From Spirosoma oryzae (lineage in GTDB: Bacteria; Bacteroidota; Bacteroidia; Cytophagales; Spirosomataceae): DNA of 64,000 nucleotides. The stretch lies in contig NZ_PVTE01000021.1 of assembly GCF_003002825.1 (NCBI RefSeq), positions 1 through 64,000 of the forward strand, written 5' to 3'. Positions 43,463 through 51,930 of the stretch are shown here, in pieces. A model generated the notes under the pieces. The model saw nothing but the letters and a program-made list of their open reading frames with translations, searched no databases and was not told the DNA's origin. Numbering within the stretch: position 1 is the stretch's first letter; each line of letters opens with the position of its first letter. A program made the translations under genes and the position numbers.

Positions 43463-44449
43463 CTAGTCGATTAGCTTGGTAAAACAGGCCAGCGCCCGTT
43501 TGCTCTCCAGTGATTCACGCGCCATGGCTACCGCGTCTTCCAGCGAACCGGCTAGTCCGGCCGTTTGCAGGGCTACGGCTGCATTGGCAACAACGGCCTG
43601 TTTCTGCGCTGGAGTGGCTTCGTCGTTCAGCACATTGAGGAAAATTTTCGCCGATGCCTCCAACGTTTCCCCCCCGGCCAGCTGATCGGCCAGCAGCGTT
43701 TGTAGCCCCAACTGTTCCGGCGTCATGATCTGTTCATTACCATTGCTGATCACTTTAAATGGCCCGGTCAGTGAGATTTCATCGTAGCCGTCCAGCGCGT
43801 GCAGAATCGCAAACTGCTTGTCGGTTTGCTGATAAAGGTACGCATATAAACGCGCCAATTCAAGGCTGAACACCCCAACAACCTGTTTGCGGGGCCGGGC
43901 CGGATTGATCATCGGACCGAGTACGTTGAAAAACGTTTTTACGCCCAACTCCTTGCGAATCGGCGCGACGTTTTTCATAGCGGGGTGAAACAGGGGCGCG
44001 TGCAGGAAGCAGATACCCGCCGTTTCCATCTTGCGCTGTAACTCGCCGACGTCGTTGGTGAACCGATAGCCCAGATACTCCATCATCGTCGACGAGCCAA
44101 CCAGCGATGAAACGCCGTGGTTGCCGTGCTTGGCAACGCGCTGTCCGGCCCCGGCCACGACAAACGACGACAGTGTCGAGATGTTGAACGTGTCTTTGCC
44201 ATCGCCCCCGGTGCCGCACAGGTCCATTGGGTCATAGGCGCTAAGATCGACGGGCAGGCAGAGTTCAAGCATGGCGTCGCGGAAGCCTTCAAGCTCTTCC
44301 ACCCGCAGGCTGCGCATCATGTACACCGTCAGGAACGACGCGATCTGCGCGGAGTTATACGCCCCCCGCCCGATACCGAGCAACACCTGCCCGGCCTGCT
44401 CCTTCGTCAGCGACTTGTACTCAAACAGATGATTTAAAATCGATTTCAT
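43463..44449 (-). CDS. trpD: Anthranilate phosphoribosyltransferase
   Basis: 328 residues, nucleoside phosphorylase-like fold. PRPP binding: DLCGTGGDGKDTFNISTLSS; anthranilate site: KHGNHGVSS and the FLHAPLFHPAMKNVAPIRKELGV loop. It transfers the phosphoribosyl group of PRPP to anthranilate. It is separated from the upstream methyltransferase gene by 19 bp and from trpC by 1 bp. The usual trpG fusion is absent, since trpG is a separate gene upstream. Confidence 0.96.
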   Translation of the reverse strand: MKSILNHLFEYKSLTKEQAGQVLLGIGRGAYNSAQIASFLTVYMMRSLRVEELEGFRDAMLELCLPVDLSAYDPMDLCGTGGDGKDTFNISTLSSFVVAGAGQRVAKHGNHGVSSLVGSSTMMEYLGYRFTNDVGELQRKMETAGICFLHAPLFHPAMKNVAPIRKELGVKTFFNVLGPMINPARPRKQVVGVFSLELARLYAYLYQQTDKQFAILHALDGYDEISLTGPFKVISNGNEQIMTPEQLGLQTLLADQLAGGETLEASAKIFLNVLNDEATPAQKQAVVANAAVALQTAGLAGSLEDAVAMARESLESKRALACFTKLID

Positions 44450-44468
44450 AGTCGAATAGGCTGTTAAT

Positions 44469-45152
44469 TTATAGCGACTTACGTAGAAGCCTTAGCATCT
44501 GATAAGCACCCTTCTGAAATTGGTAGTCAACAGGTATTATATCAGCCTGAATGTGATTAAGCTTACAATACTCCAAGACGCTGTTCAAGTGTGGAGATAC
44601 GTGACCGTCTAACGTAACTAAGGGGAAAATACGAACGTCATTTGCCACCCGGACCAACTCCTTTATTGATGTCAGATGAAATGCTTCTGACAGTTGTTCG
44701 CTGTAGAGAAAAAGCAGATGTGAACACAAGACTAGGTCGTAAGAGCTGTCAGGAAAAGGCAGGTCAGGTAGTGATATTGGGATATACCTTTCTTGCTGTA
44801 GGCCTTGCTCATAATCCGAAAGGAAGAGACTCATTGCTTCCATACGAGTGTATATGACTGCTTCAGCGTTCTGGAAGTCTGTCCAAACATACTGGTTGAC
44901 GTTGCACTTAAGTTGCTCCGCGATTGTCTGATGCGTAGCACCGATACGCTCCCTCAATTCACTTGCTGAGAAGGCGTATATTGGGTCAATAGAGGTTACG
45001 TTGTGACCTGCCAGTGCCATTTCTGCATTGAAACTTGCCGGCCCATCGCCTACTCCCAAGATTCGTTTGGTAAGATCCGTAGCTGTAAGACCGAACATAC
45101 GCTCGTACTCACGTCGCGAACGCCCCCATGGAACAACCTCAGCAAGTTTCAT
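44469..45152 (-). CDS. SAM-dependent methyltransferase-like protein inside the trp operon
   Basis: 227 residues. RILGVGDGPASFNAEMALAG (about 31-50) matches SAM-binding motif I with GVGDGP in place of GCGxG; VTSIDPIYAF follows as motif II, and SSYDLVLCSHLLFLYSE as motif IV. Sampled lines give 38-45% GC against about 60% in trpD, indicating recent acquisition. Its ATG overlaps the trpG stop by 4 bp (ATGA) and it ends 19 bp before trpD, so it is co-translated with the operon. The substrate is unknown; it is not a known tryptophan-pathway enzyme. Confidence 0.7.
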   Translation of the reverse strand: MKLAEVVPWGRSRREYERMFGLTATDLTKRILGVGDGPASFNAEMALAGHNVTSIDPIYAFSASELRERIGATHQTIAEQLKCNVNQYVWTDFQNAEAVIYTRMEAMSLFLSDYEQGLQQERYIPISLPDLPFPDSSYDLVLCSHLLFLYSEQLSEAFHLTSIKELVRVANDVRIFPLVTLDGHVSPHLNSVLEYCKLNHIQADIIPVDYQFQKGAYQMLRLLRKSL

Positions 45153-45715
45153 CGCTCTAACCAGTTTTTGATCATTTGTACGCCATTCTGGGTCAGGACC
45201 GATTCGGGGTGGAATTGTAGACCCCGCACGTCGTGACGCACGTGAGCCAGCCCCATCACGCGGCCCTGCTCATCGATAGCCGTTACACGCAAGTCGTCGG
45301 GCATCGATTCCGGCACTACCGTCCAGGAGTGATAGCGACCTACCGACAGTTCGCCGGGAATGCCGGTAAAGATTGGGTCCGATTCGTCAACGACTGTGGC
45401 GCGGTGAGCCACACCGTGCAGTACCTCGCCGAGGTTTTCCAGCCGCGCACCGTACACTTCGCCAATGCCCTGATGCCCCAGACAAATGCCCAGAATGCTT
45501 TTCTGCGGTCCGTACTCCGCAACCAGATCCTGCATGATGCCGGCTTCCGATGGAATACCCGGTCCTGGCGACAGCAGAATCTTGTCGTATTGGGCGACGG
45601 CCTCCAGCGCGATCTTATTGTTGCGGATGACGTCGGGACGCTCACCGAGTTCGCGCAGGATGTACACCAGATTGTAGGTGAACGAGTCGTAATTATCGAG
45701 AACGAGAAGTTTCAT
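45149..45715 (-). CDS. trpG: Anthranilate synthase component II (glutamine amidotransferase)
   Basis: 188 residues, class I glutamine amidotransferase. MKLLVLDNYDSFTYNLVYIL, the GPGIPSEAG loop, nucleophile Cys in GICLGHQGIGE (C78), and the His-Glu pair in LQFHPESVL complete the triad. It supplies ammonia to TrpE. It is a stand-alone subunit, not fused to TrpD. A 93-bp gap to trpE contains purine/pyrimidine-rich sequence with a possible weak hairpin. Its stop overlaps the methyltransferase start. Confidence 0.96.
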   Translation of the reverse strand: MKLLVLDNYDSFTYNLVYILRELGERPDVIRNNKIALEAVAQYDKILLSPGPGIPSEAGIMQDLVAEYGPQKSILGICLGHQGIGEVYGARLENLGEVLHGVAHRATVVDESDPIFTGIPGELSVGRYHSWTVVPESMPDDLRVTAIDEQGRVMGLAHVRHDVRGLQFHPESVLTQNGVQMIKNWLER

Positions 45716-45808
45716 AGAATTGGAGGAAAGAAGAGCGATGAACGAGAAAAGATGATTTGACTTGGTTTCGTCTTTCTTCTTTTGTCTCTCCTCTTTCGTC
45801 TAAAAAAG

Positions 45809-47239
45809 TTAAATCGTTTGCGCCTGTTCGATGGCGGTGCGAAGGGCCGCCAGCTTGTTATGTACTTCCTGTAATTCGCTCTCTACGACCGACTTCGCTA
45901 CGACACCGGCCCCCGCCTGATAGTAAAGGGTGTTGTCTTTGCTCATGAACGTACGGATCATAATGGCGTGGTTGAACTCACCATCGAAGCCCATGTAGCC
46001 GATGCTGCCCGAGTAAAAGCTACGACTCAGATTCTCGTATCGATCGATCAGTTGCATCGCCATGTGTTTGGGGGCACCGGACAGCGTACCGGCGGGAAAG
46101 GTCTCGGCCACGATTTGCAGCGGATCGGCTTCGGGCGTAAGCGTACCGACAACTTTCGAGACGAGGTGAATGACGTGAGAATAATATTGAATCTCCTTGA
46201 ACGTCTCGACCTTGACTACGTCGCAGTTGCGGCTCAGGTCGTTGCGCGCCAGGTCGACCAGCATGACGTGCTCCGCCGATTCTTTGGGATCGTCATATAG
46301 CTTCTGAGCCAGTTCGGCGTCGCGCGCGTCGTCGCCGGTGCGCCGGAACGTACCCGCGATGGGATAGATCGTGGCCTGCCGGTCTTTAACGACAATCTGC
46401 GACTCGGGCGACGAGCCGAACAGTTTGAAATTGCCGTAGTCGAAGTAAAACAGATAAGGCGAGGGGTTCAGGGATCGCAGCGCCCGGTAGACGTTGAATT
46501 CGTCGCCCACGAACGGGGTCGAGAACCGGCGCGACAGCACAATCTGGAATACGTCGCCCCGCTGGCAGTGATCTTTTCCTTTCTGGATAACGGCCCGGAA
46601 CTCGTCGTCGGTAAAATTCGACTGCTCATCACCGTTCGGGCTGAACGAGTACGTTGGGTAGTTGCGGCCCGTGATCAGATCACTGATGTCGTCGAGCGTG
46701 CTGTCCGGTTGGGTTTCGCCATCCTGCAGGTAGCTGTGTTCGAACAGGTGTAGCTCGTCCTTGAAGTGGTTGATAGCCAGCACATACCGGTACACCATGA
46801 ACAGCGATGCCGGCATCTCGTTCTCCGTTGGAACCGGCGCATTCAGCTGAATATCCTCGAAACTCTGCACCGACGGATAGCCGAAATACCCGAACAGACC
46901 ATTGGTGATAAACGAGAACGGCGCTTTCTCATGCTGAAACCGGTCCTTGAACTGTTGCAGGGCAACCGGCATAGCAGGGCGGTCTATGGTCCGAACTGTT
47001 GATCCGCTTCCGGGTAGCTGTTCGGTTAGTTGATTGCCCTTGTACGAAAACTGGGCAACCGGGTCGAAGGCGATGTACGAAAAGCTGTTGTCGTTACCGT
47101 GGTAGTCGGAGCTTTCCAGCAGGATGCTGTTCAGAAAGCGATCGCGAATACGTAGGTAGATACTGACGGGCGTGATGATGTCGGCCAGCATGCGCTTGTG
47201 GCGACTGACAACGCGAAAGGTAGACTTGGAATCGGGCAT
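45809..47239 (-). CDS. trpE: Anthranilate synthase component I
   Basis: 476 residues. Chorismate-binding domain in the C-terminal two-thirds: RGDVFQIVLSRRFSTPF, GSSPESQIVV, IAGTFRRTGDDARDAELA, VMLVDLARNDLSRNCD, TFPAGTLSGAPKHMAM and GSIGYMGFDGEFNHAIMIRT. The N-terminal domain includes the likely tryptophan-feedback element LLESSDYHGNDNSFSYIA (LLES motif). It is first in the operon. A terminator hairpin sits about 30 bp upstream of its ATG; no leader peptide with Trp codons is evident. Confidence 0.95.
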   Translation of the reverse strand: MPDSKSTFRVVSRHKRMLADIITPVSIYLRIRDRFLNSILLESSDYHGNDNSFSYIAFDPVAQFSYKGNQLTEQLPGSGSTVRTIDRPAMPVALQQFKDRFQHEKAPFSFITNGLFGYFGYPSVQSFEDIQLNAPVPTENEMPASLFMVYRYVLAINHFKDELHLFEHSYLQDGETQPDSTLDDISDLITGRNYPTYSFSPNGDEQSNFTDDEFRAVIQKGKDHCQRGDVFQIVLSRRFSTPFVGDEFNVYRALRSLNPSPYLFYFDYGNFKLFGSSPESQIVVKDRQATIYPIAGTFRRTGDDARDAELAQKLYDDPKESAEHVMLVDLARNDLSRNCDVVKVETFKEIQYYSHVIHLVSKVVGTLTPEADPLQIVAETFPAGTLSGAPKHMAMQLIDRYENLSRSFYSGSIGYMGFDGEFNHAIMIRTFMSKDNTLYYQAGAGVVAKSVVESELQEVHNKLAALRTAIEQAQTI

Positions 47240-47270
47240 GGTCGTAAGACTAATTCAGTGTGTGATGGAC

Positions 47271-47306
47271 AAAAAAATAAGGCTCACCGGGATGACGGTG
47301 AGCCTT
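47271..47306 (-). terminator. Hairpin with U-tract just upstream of trpE
   Basis: On the minus strand AAGGCTCACCG pairs with CGGTGAGCCTT (11 bp, 6-nt loop), then TATTTTTTTG. The simplest reading is the terminator of the tRNA-Pro transcript. Because it lies about 30 bp before the trpE ATG with no clear promoter between, it could also be an attenuator. Confidence 0.8.
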
Positions 47307-47431
47307 AGTATCTGTAGATAAACAGTCATAGGGGCAACCCTCATCCGGGAAAGGAAGAGTGCCACCACCAAATCATGTTTACCGTGTTGTTCATCTTGTC
47401 GAAATTGGCGGTAAGGCCGTTTGTTTCTGTT

Positions 47432-47503
47432 GTCGGGGTGGCGGGATTCGAAGACGGGCGCGTCCCCGGCCACAACCTCTATGTCCCGAACGTAGCACGC
47501 TAC
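47432..47503 (-). pseudogene. Degenerate partial copy of tRNA-Pro
   Basis: The 20-bp sequence at the 3' (acceptor/T-arm) end of the intact tRNA (47522-47541) recurs exactly at 47432-47451. A 20-bp unrelated insert follows, then an anticodon-arm-like copy at about 47471-47502 with a few substitutions. The D-arm/acceptor 5' strand is lost (CTCCCCTCTC instead). It cannot form a tRNA. Such fragments next to a tRNA are common remnants of integration or duplication. Confidence 0.8.
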
Positions 47504-47522
47504 GCTCCCCTCTCTTTTCTAG

Positions 47523-47596
47523 TCGGGGTGGCGGGATTCGAACCCACGACCTCTACGTCCCGAACGTAGCGCGCTACCAGGCTGCGCTACACCCCG
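47523..47596 (-). tRNA. tRNA-Pro (anticodon CGG)
   Basis: The minus strand folds into a cloverleaf: acceptor CGGGGTG/CACCCCG with discriminator A, D-stem GCGC/GCGC, anticodon stem CTACG/CGTAG enclosing TTCGGGA (anticodon CGG at positions 34-36) and T-arm GTGGG-TTCGAAT-CCCGC. CCA is not encoded. 74 nt. CGG reads the proline codon CCG. A degenerate copy follows 19 bp downstream and a terminator hairpin lies 216 bp away. Confidence 0.95.
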
Positions 47597-47638
47597 AATG
47601 GGACACAAAGGTAAAGGCTTTGGCTTATTCGTGGGTCG

Positions 47639-48400
47639 TCAACCGGCAATTTTTTTCAGAATAAAATTAACCAGCGCATCCGGCATCTCGTAAGTAGGCA
47701 GGTGACCAGACCCGTCGAGTAGCTCAAATGTCGCGTTGGGGAGAGTCGGTATCGTCAATTCAGACTGCACGTCGGGCGAAAGAGCATTGTCCTTATTGCC
47801 GGCTATGATCGACACCGGAACGGTGACACGGCTCATCCGGTCGGCAATGTCTTCTTTACTGCCCTCCGTCAACCAGGCATCCCAGGCTACTTGGCTGGTG
47901 CGCAGATTGTCGGTGACGATTTGCTGGCGATCCGTCTCCGAAACAGGCTTCGCGGTGATGTTCTCGAAAGTTTTGATCGCTGCCTGCTCGGTACCGTGCG
48001 TTTTCAGCATCTCCTTCCGGTCTTTATCGGGGATTGGTTCCGGGTGCGGTGGCGAAGGCGAAACCAGTAACACCTGCTGCAAACTGGTCGGCTGGCGTGA
48101 TGCCAGATTAAGCGCCACTTTGCCACTCATCGAATGACCAACCAGGACAAACGAGCTGATGCCTAATCGATCCAGTACAACTGCTACGTCGTCGGTCATG
48201 TCATCGACGCTGTAGCCTGATTCGGGGGCCGGGCTATCACCATGGCCCCGCAAGTCGACAGCAATACACCGATAGTCTACTGCTAGTTGCTCGATCACTG
48301 CCCGCCATTCCTTCGCTGAACCGCCGAAGTAGTGCAAAAAAATCAGCGTCAACGGCCCTGTCCCGCGCTCTAGGGTATGTAACTCGACTGTGGTTTCCAT
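47639..48400 (-). CDS. Alpha/beta hydrolase
   Basis: 253 residues from the ATG at 48400 ([13 protein letters not shown]); a longer frame starting at 48514 is implausible. [10 protein letters not shown] is the oxyanion region, DLRGHGDS a strand-helix turn, nucleophile elbow GHSMSGK (S90), and the His is in [12 protein letters not shown] near the end. The acid is probably in AGNKDNAL. A generic cytoplasmic hydrolase; the substrate cannot be inferred. It is divergent from the ECF sigma gene at 48524 and convergent with nothing nearby. Its 3' end is 43 bp from tRNA-Pro. Confidence 0.83.
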   Translation of the reverse strand: METTVELHTLERGTGPLTLIFLHYFGGSAKEWRAVIEQLAVDYRCIAVDLRGHGDSPAPESGYSVDDMTDDVAVVLDRLGISSFVLVGHSMSGKVALNLASRQPTSLQQVLLVSPSPPHPEPIPDKDRKEMLKTHGTEQAAIKTFENITAKPVSETDRQQIVTDNLRTSQVAWDAWLTEGSKEDIADRMSRVTVPVSIIAGNKDNALSPDVQSELTIPTLPNATFELLDGSGHLPTYEMPDALVNFILKKIAG

Positions 48401-48523
48401 GTAACTAGTTTGTGCGGGTATAACCGGTTGTTCGGACAGGGGTTTTGGGCTGGAAAAAATTTTCAACGTTCTTCCAACCTTCCGATGCGCTGATCGCACT
48501 CTAGTACACAGCACCAGAAAACC

Positions 48524-49081
48524 ATGTTTCGCTTGGCACCATCGTCCGACATATCCGAACGCGACCTCGTCGAGCGATGTCTGTCAGCCACCGATCAGGC
48601 AATCCAGCGGCAGGCGCAGCGGCAACTGTATGAGCGATACAAACGGGCCATGTTTTCCACGGCCTATCGAATTACGAATGACTACGACAATGCAAACGAT
48701 GCCTTACAGGACGCCTTTGTGGCGGTGTTTCGAAGCCTGAATCTGTTCACGTTTCAATCGACGCTGGGGGCCTGGATTAAGACAATTGTGGTGCGCAACG
48801 CGATTCGTAAACAGCAGCTGGAAAGTCGGTTTGTGGGCATCGACGAAGTCACGCACGATCAGCCAATACCATTGCCGGATGGGCTAACGGGTGCCGAACT
48901 TGATACGGCAATCCGGACTCTGCCCGACGGTGCCCGAACGATTTTTTTGCTGGCCGAGGTAGAAGGCTATGCGCACAAGGAAATCGCCGATATGCTGAAC
49001 ATTAGCGAAGGCACGTCGAAATCGCAACTGAACTACGCCCGCCGACTTCTAAGACAGCGACTACACAATGACTATCAATAA
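48524..49081 (+). CDS. ECF RNA polymerase sigma factor
   Basis: 185 residues. Region 2: YERYKRAMFSTAYRITNDYD and ALQDAFVAVFRSLNLFTF; region 4: LPDGARTIFLLAEVEGYAHKEIADMLNISEGTSKSQLNYARRLL. It shares the layout of the sigma factor at 34.9 kb but differs in sequence. The downstream anti-sigma gene begins inside its last 14 bp, so the pair is translationally coupled. It likely controls its own operon of envelope proteins. Confidence 0.93.
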   Translation: MFRLAPSSDISERDLVERCLSATDQAIQRQAQRQLYERYKRAMFSTAYRITNDYDNANDALQDAFVAVFRSLNLFTFQSTLGAWIKTIVVRNAIRKQQLESRFVGIDEVTHDQPIPLPDGLTGAELDTAIRTLPDGARTIFLLAEVEGYAHKEIADMLNISEGTSKSQLNYARRLLRQRLHNDYQ

Positions 49082-49700
49082 CGCCTTTCCCGATCTACCG
49101 GAATACGACCCGCATCCCGACCTCTGGAATCGGATCGACGCTGAACTGACAGCTGCGGAGCGATTCGATGATCTGGTTAGCAGCCTGCCGCAGACTGACC
49201 CTAAAGCCGATCTGTGGGATTCGATCGAAGCCGAACTGGACGGACAGGTACTGCCCCACCCCGCCGTTCAGCCGTCGAAGCGCCGAATTGGTCAGGTTAT
49301 TCGGCCGTTGTGGACTGCGGTAACCGCTGCGGCTGCGGTAGCTGCGATTGTGCTGATTGGTTTCTGGACAAACCGACAGTCGGATGCCCGCGAACGAATG
49401 GAATATGCGATCGAAACGGGCGTCGCCAATACCGCTAGCCCGGTTCCGGCTGATACCGACGCGGACCGACGGGCGGAAGCATTCATTGCGCAACAGTGCG
49501 CGGCTCAGACGATCGCCTGCCAGCAACCTGAAGTACATGAACTGCGTAATCAACTGGCTGAACTGACCACAGAACAGCAACGGCTGGATCAGGAGCGGCA
49601 AACGTTCGGCGACGACCCGATGCTGATTCGGGCGCAGGTAAAAGTCGAAAATCAGCGGGCTGAAGTAACGAAAGAACTGATAACCTTACTCCGCTCATGA
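49068..49700 (+). CDS. Membrane anti-sigma factor candidate
   Basis: 210 residues. The cytoplasmic N-terminus contains a duplicated motif, DPHPDLWNRIDAEL (about 13-26) and DPKADLWDSIEAEL (about 44-57), resembling the PPQRVWDAVERQL motif of the 34.3-kb protein. A single transmembrane helix follows (about 84-103, WTAVTAAAAVAAIVLIGFW). The periplasmic part ends in a coiled coil (LAELTTEQQRLDQERQTF). It has no zinc HxxxCxxC motif. Gene order sigma then this protein is the classical regulator pair. It overlaps the sigma gene by 14 bp and the next gene by 4 bp. Confidence 0.75.
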   Translation: MTINNAFPDLPEYDPHPDLWNRIDAELTAAERFDDLVSSLPQTDPKADLWDSIEAELDGQVLPHPAVQPSKRRIGQVIRPLWTAVTAAAAVAAIVLIGFWTNRQSDARERMEYAIETGVANTASPVPADTDADRRAEAFIAQQCAAQTIACQQPEVHELRNQLAELTTEQQRLDQERQTFGDDPMLIRAQVKVENQRAEVTKELITLLRS

Positions 49701-50617
49701 AGGCACGATTGAGACTCTGGCGGCTACTGATCTGGTTTAGCCTGTACTTGGCCAGTATGCCCGGACGGGCACAGCCTGCGCTTCAGGTCGTGACGAAAGT
49801 GGTGGAGAAAGAACTCCCCTACTCGGCTGGACAACGGCTGCGACTGACGGCGGAAAAAGCTGACGTGACTATTCATGGCTGGACTCGACCGGTGGTATCG
49901 ATTCGGTTGCGGCTGACGGCCAAGCACCCCGACCGGGCTGTTGCCGAGCGGGAAGTCGGGTACCAACAGTATACCCTGCAAGCCAACGGAAACGAGATTG
50001 AGCTGGCAAACCACTATGCCGTGCCGCGTGGTGCCGGAAAAGTGCAGAGTCAACTAAAGGCGATTTACGACATCAGCGTACCGGCTGGCGCGTCGCTGCT
50101 GCTCAAGAATTCGTTTGGTGATATTCGACTTGCTGATCTGACTGGCGATACGAACCTGACCTTTGAATTCGGCAAACTGTCGCTTGAGGACATGGGCGGT
50201 AAGACGACTATCCGGTCGAGTTATGGCGATATCGACGGACGTGGTGTCGACGGGTCGCTGCTGCTGACAACCGAGAAGGCGGACGTTAGCCTGCGCGACC
50301 TGGCTGGTCGGGCTGTTGTCAAGAGTCGCTACGGCAAGCTGACCGTCGTACCGCATCCGTCGCTGACCGGTCTGTCGGTCGAAGCTGCCCGCACGGATGT
50401 TCTCCTGGCGGCCCGGCGTATCGGCGACTTCCAGTACGACGTCATCACCACATTCGCCGATATCCGCGTGCCCGAAGCGCAGCAGGCTGAATTGGGAAAA
50501 CTGGGTAGCAAGCAAACCTTCACCTATCAGCCGCCTGGTCGCAAACCCCTGATTCAGATACAGGACAGCTACGGTAACGTGACCATACAGGCTGATAAAC
50601 CACTCGTAGACCGATAA
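49697..50617 (+). CDS. Exported DUF4097-type beta-helix protein
   Basis: 306 residues with a signal peptide (MKARLRLWRLLIWFSLYLASMP, cleaved near GRA). The mature chain is a run of short beta strands with repeating S-x-G-D/D-I turns (LLLKNSFGDIRLADLTGDTN, then TIRSSYGDIDGRGVDG, KADVSLRDLAGRAVVKSRYG), as in DUF4097 adhesin-like domains that form a beta-helix. Start overlaps the anti-sigma stop (ATGA). DUF4097 proteins are commonly encoded with ECF sigma/anti-sigma pairs. Function unknown. Confidence 0.8.
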   Translation: MKARLRLWRLLIWFSLYLASMPGRAQPALQVVTKVVEKELPYSAGQRLRLTAEKADVTIHGWTRPVVSIRLRLTAKHPDRAVAEREVGYQQYTLQANGNEIELANHYAVPRGAGKVQSQLKAIYDISVPAGASLLLKNSFGDIRLADLTGDTNLTFEFGKLSLEDMGGKTTIRSSYGDIDGRGVDGSLLLTTEKADVSLRDLAGRAVVKSRYGKLTVVPHPSLTGLSVEAARTDVLLAARRIGDFQYDVITTFADIRVPEAQQAELGKLGSKQTFTYQPPGRKPLIQIQDSYGNVTIQADKPLVDR

Positions 50618-50635
50618 TCCATAACCAATACGTTC

Positions 50636-51910
50636 ATGAAAACAGGAAACTTAATCGGCATCGTCGGGCTGGCGTGCCTGGGCGTTACGGCCGCTAACGC
50701 CCAGCAATGGACATTGGGTCCGAAACTAGAGTTAGGGTTGTCGGCCCGATCAACGTCGGTGAACGAGGTGATGATTGGCGATGTGTCGGTGGAAAGTGGT
50801 GCCAATGCCGGTGACGCGATGGGTGCCGGGATCGGCGGGTTCGCCCGATACGACCGCTCGCGCTGGTATGGGCAGGCTGAGTTGCTCACGCAGCGGGCCA
50901 ACGTAGCTAACTACTACATCAGCGGACCACAGGTAGGCTTCGCCGACTATGTTCGCGTATCCAGACTTGCGGGGCGACTACTGGGAGGCTACAAACCGCT
51001 GCCGTGGCTCCGCTTCTCTGTGGGGGTAGCTGCAAACCAGTACCGGCGAAACCAAGAAAACTACTATGCATCCACTATCGCTAACGAATACCGCTTGGCT
51101 GAGCAATACCCAACTGACAAAGACAGGTTTCTATCGGTTGCCCGAACGTACGAAGTTGGCCAATCAGTCAGCCAAAGCCTTAAAGCGGTATCGGCGGACA
51201 TGCTGTTCGGTATTGGCGTTGACGTGGGTGGGCTTACGATCGATATCATAAATAGTAGTTCGCTGACGCCGGTTGTCGATGGCATTACGCATCAGGGGCA
51301 GGTGTACGACCTGCGTCAGAAATACAGCAACTGGTCGCTGCAATTGGGTTATCGGCTGTTTCCGGTTAAGGCGCATCTGCTGGCCCCGCGTCGGTCGAAC
51401 CGGGCGTACGAGCGCATCAAGAAAGACATACCCTTCTACCGTAATGAGGTTCATATCGCCGTCGGGCTGCTCGGTGAAGACATCGGCAGTGCCTTTCTCT
51501 ACGAAAATCGGTACACGCGTTATCTAACCCGGCGATTTGGCTTGTCGATAGGCGCAAATATTATGCGGCTGTCTGGGAGTTACTATCTGCCTAGTCAGAC
51601 AACGGAAGTGCAAGTGTTGCCCGCTGTCCGATTTCTGCCGCTTTACAGCCGTAGACATATCATTGGGCTATCTGTTGGGCCACTACTTTGCTATAAGTCA
51701 GGCTATACTGTATCCTCTGGCCGGTATGGGGGTAATGGTCCGGCAACAGTCAATCTGCGAAACGATTCAGAAGCCAGCACATTCTCGGCCAGCATACAGG
51801 GTACTGTCGATTACCAGTTTGCCATTTCTGATCGATTACTCTTTGGTCCGTGGCTCCGGCTCTCGTCAGATTACGCTTATGCCGGTATTCAGGCTGGCTA
51901 TCGCTTCTAA
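50636..51910 (+). CDS. Outer-membrane beta-barrel-like protein (first of two)
   Basis: 424 residues. Signal peptide MKTGNLIGIVGLACLGVTAANA, then alternating hydrophobic/polar strands: GPKLELGLSARSTS, IGGFARYDRSRWYGQAELLTQ, WLRFSVGVAANQYRRN, and the C-terminal strand ending in YAYAGIQAGYRF, with a final aromatic as in barrel proteins. No recognised family beyond generic outer-membrane beta-barrel. Third structural gene of the ECF sigma operon (18-bp gap from the DUF4097 gene); next OMP gene starts 20 bp after its stop. Substrates unknown. Confidence 0.7.
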   Translation: MKTGNLIGIVGLACLGVTAANAQQWTLGPKLELGLSARSTSVNEVMIGDVSVESGANAGDAMGAGIGGFARYDRSRWYGQAELLTQRANVANYYISGPQVGFADYVRVSRLAGRLLGGYKPLPWLRFSVGVAANQYRRNQENYYASTIANEYRLAEQYPTDKDRFLSVARTYEVGQSVSQSLKAVSADMLFGIGVDVGGLTIDIINSSSLTPVVDGITHQGQVYDLRQKYSNWSLQLGYRLFPVKAHLLAPRRSNRAYERIKKDIPFYRNEVHIAVGLLGEDIGSAFLYENRYTRYLTRRFGLSIGANIMRLSGSYYLPSQTTEVQVLPAVRFLPLYSRRHIIGLSVGPLLCYKSGYTVSSGRYGGNGPATVNLRNDSEASTFSASIQGTVDYQFAISDRLLFGPWLRLSSDYAYAGIQAGYRF

Positions 51911-51930
51911 CCCTTACGTCTACACTAACC

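Noticed and set aside
45716-45808. Purine-rich and pyrimidine-rich halves in the trpG/trpE gap, considered as a regulatory hairpin
   Set aside because: Attempted pairing gives only short broken stems; composition alone explains the similarity.
47255-47473. A 72-codon minus-strand frame upstream of trpE considered as a trp leader peptide
   Set aside because: It has no Trp codons and reads through the broken tRNA copy, so classic trp attenuation is not supported.
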